A stretch of DNA of 64,000 bases from Axinella damicornis. Taxonomy: Eukaryota; Porifera; Demospongiae; Axinellida; Axinellidae. The notes under the pieces are model-generated. The model did not search any database. It was not told the DNA's origin and was given only the letters and a program-made list of their open reading frames with translations. Positions within the stretch are counted from its first letter, which is position 1, and the number at the start of each line of letters is the position of its first letter. Shown here in pieces: positions 11,590 through 23,700 of this stretch. The stretch lies in contig OZ007515.1 in assembly GCA_963931865.1 (NCBI GenBank), positions 1,601,318 through 1,665,317 of the forward strand. Direction: 5' to 3'. A program made the translations under genes and the position numbers.

Positions 11590-11738
11590 GCGCTGCAGGC
11601 TGATCTGATTCTGTAGTTCTCCATGCACGCAAATCTAAAAGAAGCACACCTAATCTGACCTTTGACCTTTCGTTCTTGGAGCGGGAAATGCAATTGTTAT
11701 GGTGGATCAGCTGATGACTTGAGAACGGAGTTTAAATT
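11590..11738. promoter_or_regulatory. Probable bidirectional promoter of INTS2 and RTTN
   Basis: Only 149 bp separate the two divergent start codons, so both transcripts must start here or within upstream untranslated exons. I see no clear TATA box on either strand. Promoter function is inferred from position. Confidence 0.55.
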
Positions 11739-14700
11739 ATGGTGGAGAAGAATGAGGAGCATCCCTTGAGGGAGCTTCTGGCAAAAATTAGTATGTTTAT
11801 TTTCAGCTAGATCTAGAGTATGAGCTTGCAAGATGTTTTCATATGCAGATACGTACAGTATATGGGCGGCACCGGTGACCCGACATTGGTTTACTTTACC
11901 TTTCCAGATCACCCGTTGCTGGATATCCGCAGTCGCTCACTGCGCAGTGTTTCCTTCAAGCTGAGTACAGGCCTCCTCCATATCGCAGATATGGTGCACG
12001 AGAGAGACTTCCTAAGCCATCTGCTAGAGTGGTTCAACTTTGAGGAGGTGGTCATGGAGGCACAAGCACTCTCACTCATCTCCCAAGTTGCTGAAGTAAG
12101 AACCATGCATAGCCTCGTACACCTGACTCCTCACCTTCAACCGGACCGTTCAATTGCTATGAGTGGAGAGTAGTCTCACAATCACGGGCTAGACCCTGTG
12201 ATTGTCCGACCCATAAGACCAGGTGGCCATGCCTGCTAACTAGCCTCAGTCCCAGGCTCTCTCAAATACGGAGGCCTGGAACCGTCGCCAAACCGAGGCC
12301 AGCTGTGAACAGGGTAACTGCTTATGAACAGAATGATATAGTTCTCATACTGTGTATAGCAGTTTTGGATACTGTTAATTCTGGGCGGGTATGCCAGTAA
12401 GGTATTAAAGTTCCATAGCCTCAACCAGTGGTAAGCCACATTTAGAATTTGTGCATTATGGGTGGTAAAATCAGCATTGTTGCAAGTAGAAGACCATTTT
12501 GTTGTGCCTTAACCGTTCGCCACTACTTTTCCCATTCAATGCAAATCTTCAGAATGCTGTTCTCTCTGTACGCCTAGATCTATTTGTATAACTGTCACTT
12601 CTCTTGGCATTCCGGTTGGAACTAAGACCATTATCACCTTCGGTTCTTGTTCATGACACTAAATGTGTTACTCTTCTCTTTCTGCATACAGCACGAAGCT
12701 GCAGCCCAGATCTTGGTGGAGATTGGTGGTGTCGAGTTCCTCTCCCAGTTGAGGCTGCACTCTGACCCCTCCCTCCAACCCCTCATCGATGAGGTTCTTG
12801 AACAGTTGCTGAAACTTCCCCAAAGTGCAGCTGACACACTGGATTCTGAGACAGCACCACCAAAGTACCGTAATAGTGGTGTCTCTTTGCTGCCTTTAGC
12901 TAGTGCTAACCCTCCTTCAGATGGTTCAAATGGAGAGCGGTTACAAGGAGATAGCTCAGATCAAGGTTCAAACCACAAACCCTCAGACCAGATACTGCAG
13001 AGTGCTGTAGCCTTCACGTCCAGCGGTGAACTCTCTCAAGGGAGCAGTAGCCAGCAGACCTTTACCACAGAGTCGACCACTGACTATGGAAGCTACTTGC
13101 AAATTTCAAGGCAGTCATTTGGCCTCACAGATGATTCATCACCATACACCGGCCTTCCACCCCAGTATCTGGAAAGAACTTTTTCTGGTACACAAAGCAG
13201 TGCATCTGGCAGCCATTCATTGTCAAGTGTGGAAACTGCTGAAAGCCAGAGGTTTGGCATGATTGGGGAAAGGTCTCAACCCTGTTTCCCTTACACGGTC
13301 AGCCCAGCTGGACCATCCTCATTAGCTCACGAGATCAAGAGTGAGGGAAGTGCTAGGACCGAGCCTGATGGTGAGGTAGTAGAGGATAGTATGGCTACAT
13401 GAGTATGGGAATTACTGCTAGCTGATCTCTCCTTTTAGGACAATACTTTCCATGGCTGAAACTCTCTCTCAATGACCGACACATCCTAGCAACCACAGAC
13501 AGGTATATGACTTGCTCTCTGCATTACCTACCACTTCCTGTTGATCACATGATGAGCCGTTTGTTTTCAGCCGCCTCCAGGGCTCCACTGCTGATGGCCT
13601 GATAAAGTCCTGTGAGTTTATCCAGGACGTTCTCTTCCAAGACTTCCCTGCAGAGCTGTTCCTACAGAGGCCTTCTCTCCTCAAGGTATTGAATTGTATA
13701 CCTGCATTGAGAGTCACTATGTACATGATTACAACTGTGCTTGTTGCCGTCTTTATATCCCTGCATGTTAACCTGTGATGTCATCATTAATATTACTCGA
13801 ACATCTATGTTTCCTACTTGTGGTCCCGTCAGAGTTTGTTAAAGCTCTTGGTGCATGGCGGTGCAGAGGGCACCCATCACACCGTCCTCCACTGTCTGCT
13901 GGAGCTCACTGCCCACCTCCACCAGCGGCTGGCTCTGCTCAGTGACCCGGCCATGGGGGTCACAGATCAGCTAACACTGCCTGGTTCGTAACTTAGTGCC
14001 TGGGGTAAATTTATTTGTGAGCTATTTTAGAATCTGCTTTTTTTCTCTTGTGTAGCCATGATCAGCAAGCAGGTGAAGAGCAGTCGTACTGCACCTGATC
14101 ATCTGCTCCAGTCACATGACCTTTCACCCCAGTCACATGACCTTCCACTCCAGTCATGTGACCTCCCACCCCAGTCACATGACTTGGAACAGTTGACAGA
14201 GGACATGCTCCTCTTCTTGCAGTCTGAGCAGGTCTCCCTGGAGCAGTACTGCCACTCTGTGATTGCCAGTGTGACACCACTTCTGCTGGGCTACCTCAAC
14301 AGGCACATTCCCCAGCTCAGAGGAGATGGAGACGTTAAAGGCGGTGACTCCAGCGGTAGCTGCAGACCTCTTCCTGTATACATTGCTATCTGTCTTCAGC
14401 TCTTGGGTGCTGTTGTTGACCTCCTGGAGCAACTAAGCAAGCACACAGGAACTACTCATTTGAGCCAAAAGAATGACACTTTGGTGAGAACACACACAAT
14501 TTACGTAAAGATATCATGCAGCCGCAAGTCTTCACCTAACTGTACTTCTAACTCTTCTTTGCTTATAGCAGTGCTATGAACTCAGCTCAAGTAGCAAATG
14601 TCTTCATGCAGTTGTGTATTCTGCTACGACATTATGTAGCAATGCTGAAGGAACTATTGTGTCCTCTTGTTTGTATGCAGGGAATACAAAATCTCGAGTC

Positions 14701-17700
14701 CCTCGCTTCTGTGCTCTCTCAGTGCCTCTCAAAGTGGAGGAGGTTCGGCACCCCAGCCCAGTCCTCCTGCCCTCAGCTACAGCTGGTTTGCTGGACAACC
14801 TTGCATCTTGCCGTCTGCCTTGGGAAGCTACTGGACATACAAGGACCCCATACCAGTGGTGTAAGCCAATTGATGCATTCCACGGTGCAAAAGGTTATTG
14901 TAGTAGTTGATGGCTGGCACGAACTTAAGTCATATACCTGTAACTATGGCTAATTTGAGAAAAAGAACTGACGTATGCTGGTTGAACTCGAAATGGATGA
15001 TTTGTGAGACCCTCCACTGTCCGCAGATGGATGATTAGTTTTATCCATTGCAAAATTCAATTTGGGTGATTTATATGATGGATGTAAACATCCTACCTCA
15101 GATTTACTGTCTCTCTCCCTGCAGACTATTCCTGCCTCTACAGCCAGCGTTCTCCATGACCTCATGATGAACGGAGTACTTGCAGTAGCCTCTCCACAGC
15201 TACAGCAGACGCTCCAGCCAAACTTCGATAAATTGGACACTGCTGATAGTGCAGTAAGATGGGGAGAAGTACTAAGGTTATAGTATGTACTGTATCTGTA
15301 TGGCTGTTGAGAGCAATAATATGCTGTGTCCCTCCTCTTAGCTGCTTCAGAAGATCAAGCAACTGTCCACCGCGTTTGAGAGGATGTCATCATTCCTGAG
15401 TTGTGTTCAGCATTCTGGAGACCACCCTCACGAGTCGCTCGTGCAGCTAGCCACGGAGGGTCTGCCGGGTCTGTGGTTCCACTGCAATGAGGACTTCACA
15501 ACTGCCTCTCTGAAACTGTGCATTGGAATGTGAGCACATAGCAACACTCTGTAGTGGTTCAGAAATGCAACATACTTAATATGTACTTGTATGCTAATAG
15601 TTACTAGGGCATAAACAAAGGTTCTCTCAACCTTGAAAGGTCTGTCCAGTGGCTGAGACATTTCTGTGCAAATACGGAAAAGCTGTTTTGAGGGTGATAA
15701 GGCAGGTCATCTTCAGGACCTTAGTTTGCAAATTTGACAATGCTTCAAGGTAGAAATACCACCTTGTTTATGCCCTCATGCTTACATATTTGGCATTGGA
15801 CATTGGGAAGAGATCTTACTTATCCTGATGAGCAAGGACATTTGGAAGAGATCTTATTTGTCCAACATAGTCTGATGAGCAAGGGCAGGAGCAGCGAATG
15901 GAACTCGGCTAGTACTCTACTGCTGAAGCTCCTCAGTCATGAGTCAGACAGCGTGAAGGAACTTGCATACAAACACTTGAAGGTACGTATGATGCACGTA
16001 ATTATGTATTTGAGAGACTTCTTTTTCTTCCTGTGTGTTTGCTATGTATTCAATCTTCTTGCTGTGTGTTTGCAGGACAGTGTACTGGAAGGCCTAGCTG
16101 ATCTGAAACAGCACCCAACAGAGACCGCACACACGAGTAGCATCACCGTACTCCCTCTGATTCTGAACAAGGAAGTCCTAGAGGAGGTGTGCTGCCATGG
16201 AAGTGTGTCCAAGGTGGTTGGAGTTGCCTCGGCTGCTTGCGAGATCCTGGGATCACTGGTCCACCTGCGGGAGGAACTGTTCAGGCCTGAGCTGCTCGAG
16301 ATGCTGCTTCAGTGGATGCCATACATTGAGGTAGGACCACTACTACTACAGCCGGGATGGCTAGCTACATCCGAGGTGGCTAGCTACATCCGAGGTGGCT
16401 AGCTAGTATCCGAATCTTTGTCATGCAGGTATGCATGTCCACGAATGAGAGCGTCTGCAAGTGTGTCCGGGAGCTTCTTGGCTCTAAGGAAGCTGGTATA
16501 TCTGATGCGGTCAGACTACAGAGCCACCTTAGGCTGCTATTCTCTACCAGCACTGAGTAAGTTAGTTAACCGTTGGAGTTGTTACCATATACGTAGTTTC
16601 TGTACATCCAGTGTGCTAACCACACTGCCTTATATTTTTCAGGCTTCGAGTCTGGTCCTTCACAGAACTATCCAAGCTCCTCTTGTCTGAAGATGGTGGA
16701 AAGCTGTCTCCATTTTCATCGCCAACTTCAGTGGCACTGCATGACATTCTCACTCTGGGAGAGAAGAGGGCCGTACAAAGTGTTCATGACATTCACAGGA
16801 GTGGTACATTCAAGGTACTGCACCAAACTTTATCTTCACACTCAGTTATGAACTGAAGCATGTGCCAATGGAACACAGAATTTAGGACAGTGTGTCTTTG
16901 GATGAACAGCTCACATGAATGTATTTAACCTGGTTGGTCGAGCCACCACAGCTAGACTCTAGACCACCTGGTTGGTCGAACCACCACAGCTAGACTCTAG
17001 ACCACCTCAACGGGTCGTGTGAAGTGCATGTACTTTGGGGGATATGCACAGACAGCTACTTCCCTGGTTGGTCTCTTTCTCACTAGCCTGATGATGTGGT
17101 AAAGCTACTTCATATTCTGAGATCACCAGCCATGGACAACTTGCTGAAGAAGACCGCTCTGGAGCAGCTTGCTATTCTGTTGAACGGTGAGAATACCAGG
17201 GACACGGGAGTTGTACAAACACGTTGAAGTTATACCGTCTGTTCCTGTAGACCGGTCTCTTCATGAGCCAGCCCTGGGAGAAGGCATCATTGCTGATTTG
17301 ATACTGGCACTCAGGATTGCTCTCCAGAGGAGAGAAGACAGCGAGTCGCAGAGTGAGGAGGAGACTCCTCTCCTGCTGAAGCCATGCATCAAGTGCCTTC
17401 AGTTGCTGGCTCACTCCGGTGCCACACTGAGGGAGGAACTTGTCGCTGACTGCAGCTTTCTCCTGGATGTTTTGAGAGGTATGCAGCGGGCATAATATTA
17501 TGTCAAGCGAAGGGGAGCATATAGATGTGTGTATGAGGTAGCCATGCAGCTGCATGGTAATAGTACAGACTGGCTGGAGTTTATATTTACCACTATATAC
17601 AAATATAGGTATATACCTACAACTTGAATTGGACTCGGTCTAGCCCTCAACTCTTTCGTTTCACATTTCACACACAGCTACACTCCTCCTTCATAAAGAT

Positions 17701-20700
17701 ATGGAGTCCCTCTGTAGTGCCTCAAAGCTCCTGGCCTGCTTGCTGTTTGCTCCTGTGTCAACATTCCCCTCACCTGGTGGTGGAATGAGGCTACCAGAGT
17801 CTCTGCTTAACAGGTGGAGATGAAGCTATTTCATCACCTAGTTTCTTTGATTAAGCAAGTAGATTTCCCGTGTATAATTATGTCTGTATAGCAGTCTTAA
17901 TTTAAGATATTAATGGCTGTACTGTTTGAGAATTCTTACCGGTCAACAGCCTTGAGATTGAGCTGGTAGAAGGAGCTTCACCAAAATTTGGTGCTTATTT
18001 GTTTGTATAGGTTGAGGATTCCTTGGCAAGTAGACCCGGAACAGTCCGAGAGTAGTCACTCCACCCTCTCCCCCCTGGCACCAAGTCTGTTGTCTTCTGA
18101 TCCTGCACTGAGCATGCTCAGACTCCACTATCATGTAGCCATGCAGGGCGGTGTTGAGAAACTCCTCAAAGCTCAGGATTTTGTTGCGCAAAGTCATGCA
18201 GACAGTGAAAAACTGAAGCTTCCGAGTGGTGACCTGAAGGCTCTGAAGGCTACGCACCTGCAGACCTCTTGTATCGAATGCTTCAAGATTCTCCAGGCAG
18301 CATCCTCACACGATGGAGTCACACATCTTCTTCACAGCTTGAGCGTGTTGTTACAGGTTTGCGGCATCACGGCGAAGGGTCTGAAAACAGCCTCAGTTGA
18401 TGGCGGATTGCAGCTGGAGTGGAATCAAGTGCTTGAAAGGTGAGTCAACAAGAACCATCCATCCTCTGCCTTGATCCAAGTACACATCATAACACCATGC
18501 ACTCCTTACTACCTGAACATATTTTACAGTATGTATTCGTAATGTTCCCAAGCTTTGTTTGCACAGAGTCTGGGAATGAGGCTAGTGGTTGAATATGTGA
18601 CTTCTTTGCTATGCTTTTCCCTGTCCCATAGGTTCCTTACAGTCCAACCGACTACACCGGAAGACGTATCCCTCCTCACCTCTGTACTGCAGTTCGTCTA
18701 TGACCTCCTGGGTGTGCCTGCCAGCGCGGGACTGCTGGCGGGGCCGGCCCAGCTGGAGTCGCTGGTGAGGACCACCGCAGGTCGTGGGACAGTCTGTCTG
18801 CAGCTGCTGCACTCCTCCTTACAGTGTGTAGAACACAGGCACAGCATTGACCCTTATAGGTGTGTGGGTGGGTTGGTGAATGTGTGAGTGTGTGTGGGTG
18901 TGGGTGTGTGTGTGAGAGAGTGTGTGGTGTGTGGGTGTGGGTGTGGGTGTGGGTGGTTTGTGCAAAATTGTCTGATGGTTTGCTACAGGCTTGTTTTCTA
19001 TGCTCTATGTTTTCAGTTAGCCTTGCGTTCACATTCTTGCTTGCAACCATGCATGTAGGTGCCTGCAGAAAATCCTGCTGAAATTTTTGTCTTCTCTGAC
19101 GAAGAGGATGGCAAGCGAACCAGACTCTTCTGGTAGCTTTGACCCCCTGGCTCTCATCGAGGCCCTGTGCCAGTGTCTGGACGTGGCCGGATCCCCCAAC
19201 TACTATGACCTACCCATCCTTGAGAGCTCTCTTGAGTGCCTGCTACACCTCACCGCGAGGTGTGTCAGACACATTGCTTAGTTCCCTCTTCAGTGTTAAT
19301 GCACAGCCTTCCCTGTCGATGTTGTATAGCTCCTGTATGAAGAGAACTTCCACTCCTGAATGGATGGCACTGTCCATGAAGCTTATGACATCTCTACGTC
19401 AGGTTTGTAAATCAGCAAAACATTTTACTCAATATTTTGCTCGAGTAACTCCTCACTCATAGCAGCAGCATCCCTGTGTATTCTCCTCACAGGTGCTGTG
19501 GTCCTTCATCTCTGGCCGCGGGTCAATGCTGGCCTCTTTCATGGGCAAGGGGGTGACGTCCAGGGCAGCCCTCTCCCTCTGCCACCTCCTGCAGGCTTCC
19601 AGCAGGCTGAGCCCACCAGAGGTCTGCCAGGGTTTCTTTTGGGGGGGGGGGGGGGGGGGGGGGGGGTGTAGCTAGCCACCCCGGATGTAGCTATCCACCC
19701 CGGATGTAGCTAGCCACCCCCCCCCCCCCCCCCCCCCCCCCCACTTAGAGATTTCCAACCCAAAACGCCAATTGCCCCCCAAAACACCAATTGCCCCCCA
19801 AAACTTTCTCTATGTTCTGTTAAGTAAACCCTGTCTGCAAAAGCTGAAGTGTTTCAAGTGTAGCTGATGTTAATGGAAAATATAATTAAAGGGGGGAAAA
19901 GGGAAAAAGAGAAGCTAGGCCCTGGCCGGATTTGAACCAGCGATCTCCTGTTTACTAGACAGGCGCTTTAACCAGCTAAGCCACAGGGCCTCATCTGTCC
20001 TTGGCATTGCTCCGACTCCAAGGCAATAGTGGGAGACTGGGGGTGACTTGGTGTAGCAAGCACCAATATTAATCAAATGTGTGGGTGTTACGTCACTACT
20101 GTCACCACTGTCACTACTGTCACTACTGTCACTGCTGTCACCACTGTCACTGTTGTCACCACTGTCACTACTGTCACCACTGTCACTACTGTCACTACTG
20201 TCACCACTGTCACTGTTGTCACCACTGTCACTACTGTCACCACTGTCACTACTGTCACTACTGTCACCACTGTCACTGCTGTCACCACTGTCACTGTTGT
20301 CACCACTGTCACTACTGTCACCACTGTCACTACGGTCACCACTGTCACTGCTGTCACCACTGTCACTACTGTCTCCACTGTCACTACTGTCACTACTGTC
20401 ACTACTGTCACCACCGTCACTGCTGTCACCACTGTCACCACTGTCACTACTGTCACCACTGTCACCACTGTCACTACTGTCACTACTGTCACCACTGTCA
20501 CTACTGTCACCACTGTCACTGCTGTCACCACTGTCACTACTGTCTCCACTGTCACTACTGTCACTACTGTCACTACTGTCACCACTGTCACTACTGTCAC
20601 TACTGTCACCACTGTCACTACTGTCTCCATTGTCACTACTATCACTACTGTCTCCATTGTCACTACTATCACTACTGTCTCCACTGTCACTACTGTCACT

Positions 20701-23700
20701 GCTGTCACCACTGTCACTACTGTCTCCGTTGTCACTAGTGTCACCACTGTCACTACTGTCACCACTGTCACTACTGTCACCACTGTCACCACTGTCACCA
20801 CTGTCACTACTGTCACTACTGTCATCACTGTCACTACTGTCTCCACTGTCACCGCTGTCATTACACAACTTAGAATCACAAATCCGTGACATTCCCTGAT
20901 TTGTTTAGCTTTTGTGCACATTTGTTAGTTCCCTTTGTTTCCGTTAATTGTGATCTGTTGTTGAATTTTTTGGCAGATGTAACAAGCATTTGTTTGTTAG
21001 CCCTTATTGTGATCTGTTATTGAGTTTTGGTAGGGATATAACATATTCTGTAAGCAACTACACTTAAATATTTCGCATGCATGTGTCCATGCATGGGAAT
21101 TAACAGCTATATATTATAGTGCTAAATTGGGGATGTAACCATTCTACTGCCATGTCATCCCTAGCTGTCCACCCCTGTGAATTTGCTACAAGCCATGAGT
21201 GACAGTGGAAACAGTAGTGACAGTGGAGACAGCAGCAACAGCGGCGACAGTAGTGACAATGGAGACAGTAGTGACAGTGGTGACAGTAGTGACAGTGGTG
21301 ACAGTAGTGACAGTGGAGACAGTAGTGACAGTGGTGACAGTAGTGACAATGGAGACAGTAGTGACAGTGGTGACAGTAGTGACAGTGGTGACAGTAGTGA
21401 CAGTGGTGACACTAGTGACAACGGAGACAGTAGTGACAGTGGTGACAGCAGTGACAGTAGTGACAGTGGAGACAGTAGTGATAGTAGTGACAATGGAGAC
21501 AGTAGTGACAGTGGTGACAGTAGTGACAGTAGTGACAGTGGTGACAGTAGTGACAGTGGTGACAGTAGTGACAGTAGTGACAGTGGTGACAGTAGTGACA
21601 GCGGAGACAGCAGTGACAGTAGTGACAGTGGTGACAGTGGAGACAGCAGCAACAGCGGCGACAGTAGTGACAATGGAGACAGTAGTGACAGTGGTGACAG
21701 TAGTGACAGTGGTGACAGTAGTGACAGTGGAGACAGTAGTGACAGTGGTGACAGTAATGACAATGGAGACAGTAGTGACAGTGGTGACAGTAGTGACAGT
21801 GGTGACAGTAGTGACAGTGGAGACAGTAGTGACAGTGGTGACAGTAGTGACAATGGAGACAGTAGTGACAGTGGTGACAGTAGTGACAGTGGTGACAGTA
21901 GTGACAGTGGTGACACTAGTGACAACGGACAGTGGTGACAGCAGTGACAGTAGTGACAGTGGAGACAGTAGTGATAGTAGTGACAATGGAGACAGTAGTG
22001 ACAGTGGTGACAGTAGTGACAGTAGTGACAGTGGTGACAGTAGTGACAGTGGTGACAGTAGTGACAGTAGTGACAGTGGAGACAGTAGTGACAGTGGTGA
22101 CAGTAGTGACAGTGGTGACAACAGTGACAGCGGTGACAGTGGTGACAGTAGTGACAGTAGTGACAGTGGTGACAGCAGTGACAGTGGTGACAGTGGTGAC
22201 AGTGGTGACAGTAGTGACAGTAGTGACAGTGGTGACAGCAGTGACAGTAGTGACAGTAGTGACAGTGGTGACAACAGTGACAGCGGTGACAGTGGTGACA
22301 GTGGTGACAGTAGTGACAGTAGTGACAGTGGTGACAGTAGTGACAGTAGTGACAGTGGTGACAGTAGTGACAGTGGTGACAGCAGTGACAGTAGTGACAG
22401 TAGTGACAGTGGTGACAACAGTGACAGTAGTGACAGTGGTGACAGTGGTGACAGTAGTGACAGTGGGGACAGTAGTGACAGTAGTGACAGTGGTGACAGC
22501 AGTGACCGTAGTGACAGTAGTGACAGTGGTGACAACAGTGACAGCGGTGACAGCGGTGACAGTGGAGACAGCAGTGACAGTGGTGACAGTAGTGACAGTA
22601 GTGACAGTGGAGACAGTAGTGACAGTGGTGACAGTAGTGACAGTAGTGACAGTGGTGACAGCAGTGACAGTAGTGACAGTAGTGACAGTGGTGACAAGTG
22701 ACAGCGGTGACAGTGGTGACAGTGGAGACAGCAGTGACAGTGGTGACAGTAGTGACAGCGGAGACAGCAGTGACAGTGGTGACAGTAGTGACAGTGGTGA
22801 CAGTAGTGACAGTGGTGACAGCAGTGACAGTGGTGACAGTAGTGACAGTAGTGACAGTGGTGACAGTAGTGACGTAACACCCACACATTTGATTAATATT
22901 GGTGCTTGCAACACCAAGTCACAACCGGGAGACTCCAAGGCAATAGTGGGAGACATAATTATGATCACTCTTCCCGAAGGGATGGTGGACGCAGTGGGTG
23001 CAGTCTGCTCCAGATGTTGGCCTCTCGTGGCTTCATTCATTGGTGGAAGACAGAGAGCCACAGGTACTATAAGCCAGTGGTGTCACACCCCAGCGTTTGA
23101 ACTCTTGATCAATATATTACTGCAACAGGAGGTCAATAAGACTACCCCTAATATTGACGCTCCAGGTACAGTACGCTGGTATGAGCATGCTGGCCACTCT
23201 GTGCACTCTGACCTCTCTGGTGGAGCTGGTGCTGGGGGACTGGGCTGCGGCAGGCCACGCTTTTGGTCTGTGGGGAGCGTGTCTGCAGACTGCACTGGGT
23301 CAGGAATGCAGCCTTGTGAGGCAACAGGTATATACACCCCTGTTCTGATGTTTAGTGAATCCCAATGATTTTGTAGCCCCATACCTAGGCCTTCTATCCC
23401 AGATTGTCTTGTAGCTTTGGGAGGATTAGGATGGAAAGCCTGGGATGGTTTTGCACATGAGATAGTTGCACCATGACATCACATGTATACTGGATTCAAA
23501 GTTAGCAATGACACGGAACACTTGTCGTACGTGTTGTGGTCTGCAAGTGAGCTAAGGAGCTAGGAAGACGCAAAACCAACCAACAGAAGACAAATCCTGG
23601 GAGACACACAGGGCTATCAAAGCTTCCAGTGGCATCACCGTGGCGATGTCTCACATGCGGAACCAGCCCGGGTGTTTCACAAATTGGTGATACCGTACAG

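Larger units (their letters stand above)
20038..22928. repeat. 2.9-kb inverted-repeat structure flanking RTTN exon 23
   Basis: The outer arms (about 55 bp, GTGACTTGGTGT...GTGGGTGTTACGTCACT at 20043-20097 and its complement near 22873-22922) bracket the two minisatellite arms 20085-20868 and 21199-22875, which are reverse complements in unit sequence. The loop, about 20870-21198, holds RTTN exon 23 (21165-21198). A 24-bp direct repeat, starting GACTCCAAGGCAATAGTGGG, sits just outside at 20014-20037 and 22931-22954. Confidence 0.85.

Noticed and set aside
14571..14910. Alternative RTTN exon frame reading [20 protein letters not shown]
   Set aside because: Its donor would create a stop with the next exon, whereas the frame [16 protein letters not shown] from 14681 joins both neighbours in phase 0.
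20077..23368. Very long ORFs on both strands (up to 575 codons) with Ser-Asp-Gly, Thr-Val or His-Cys-Tyr repeats
   Set aside because: Every frame of a stop-free 9-bp repeat is open; these are by-products of the minisatellite, not genes. Only the frame continuous with RTTN exon 23 has any coding relevance.
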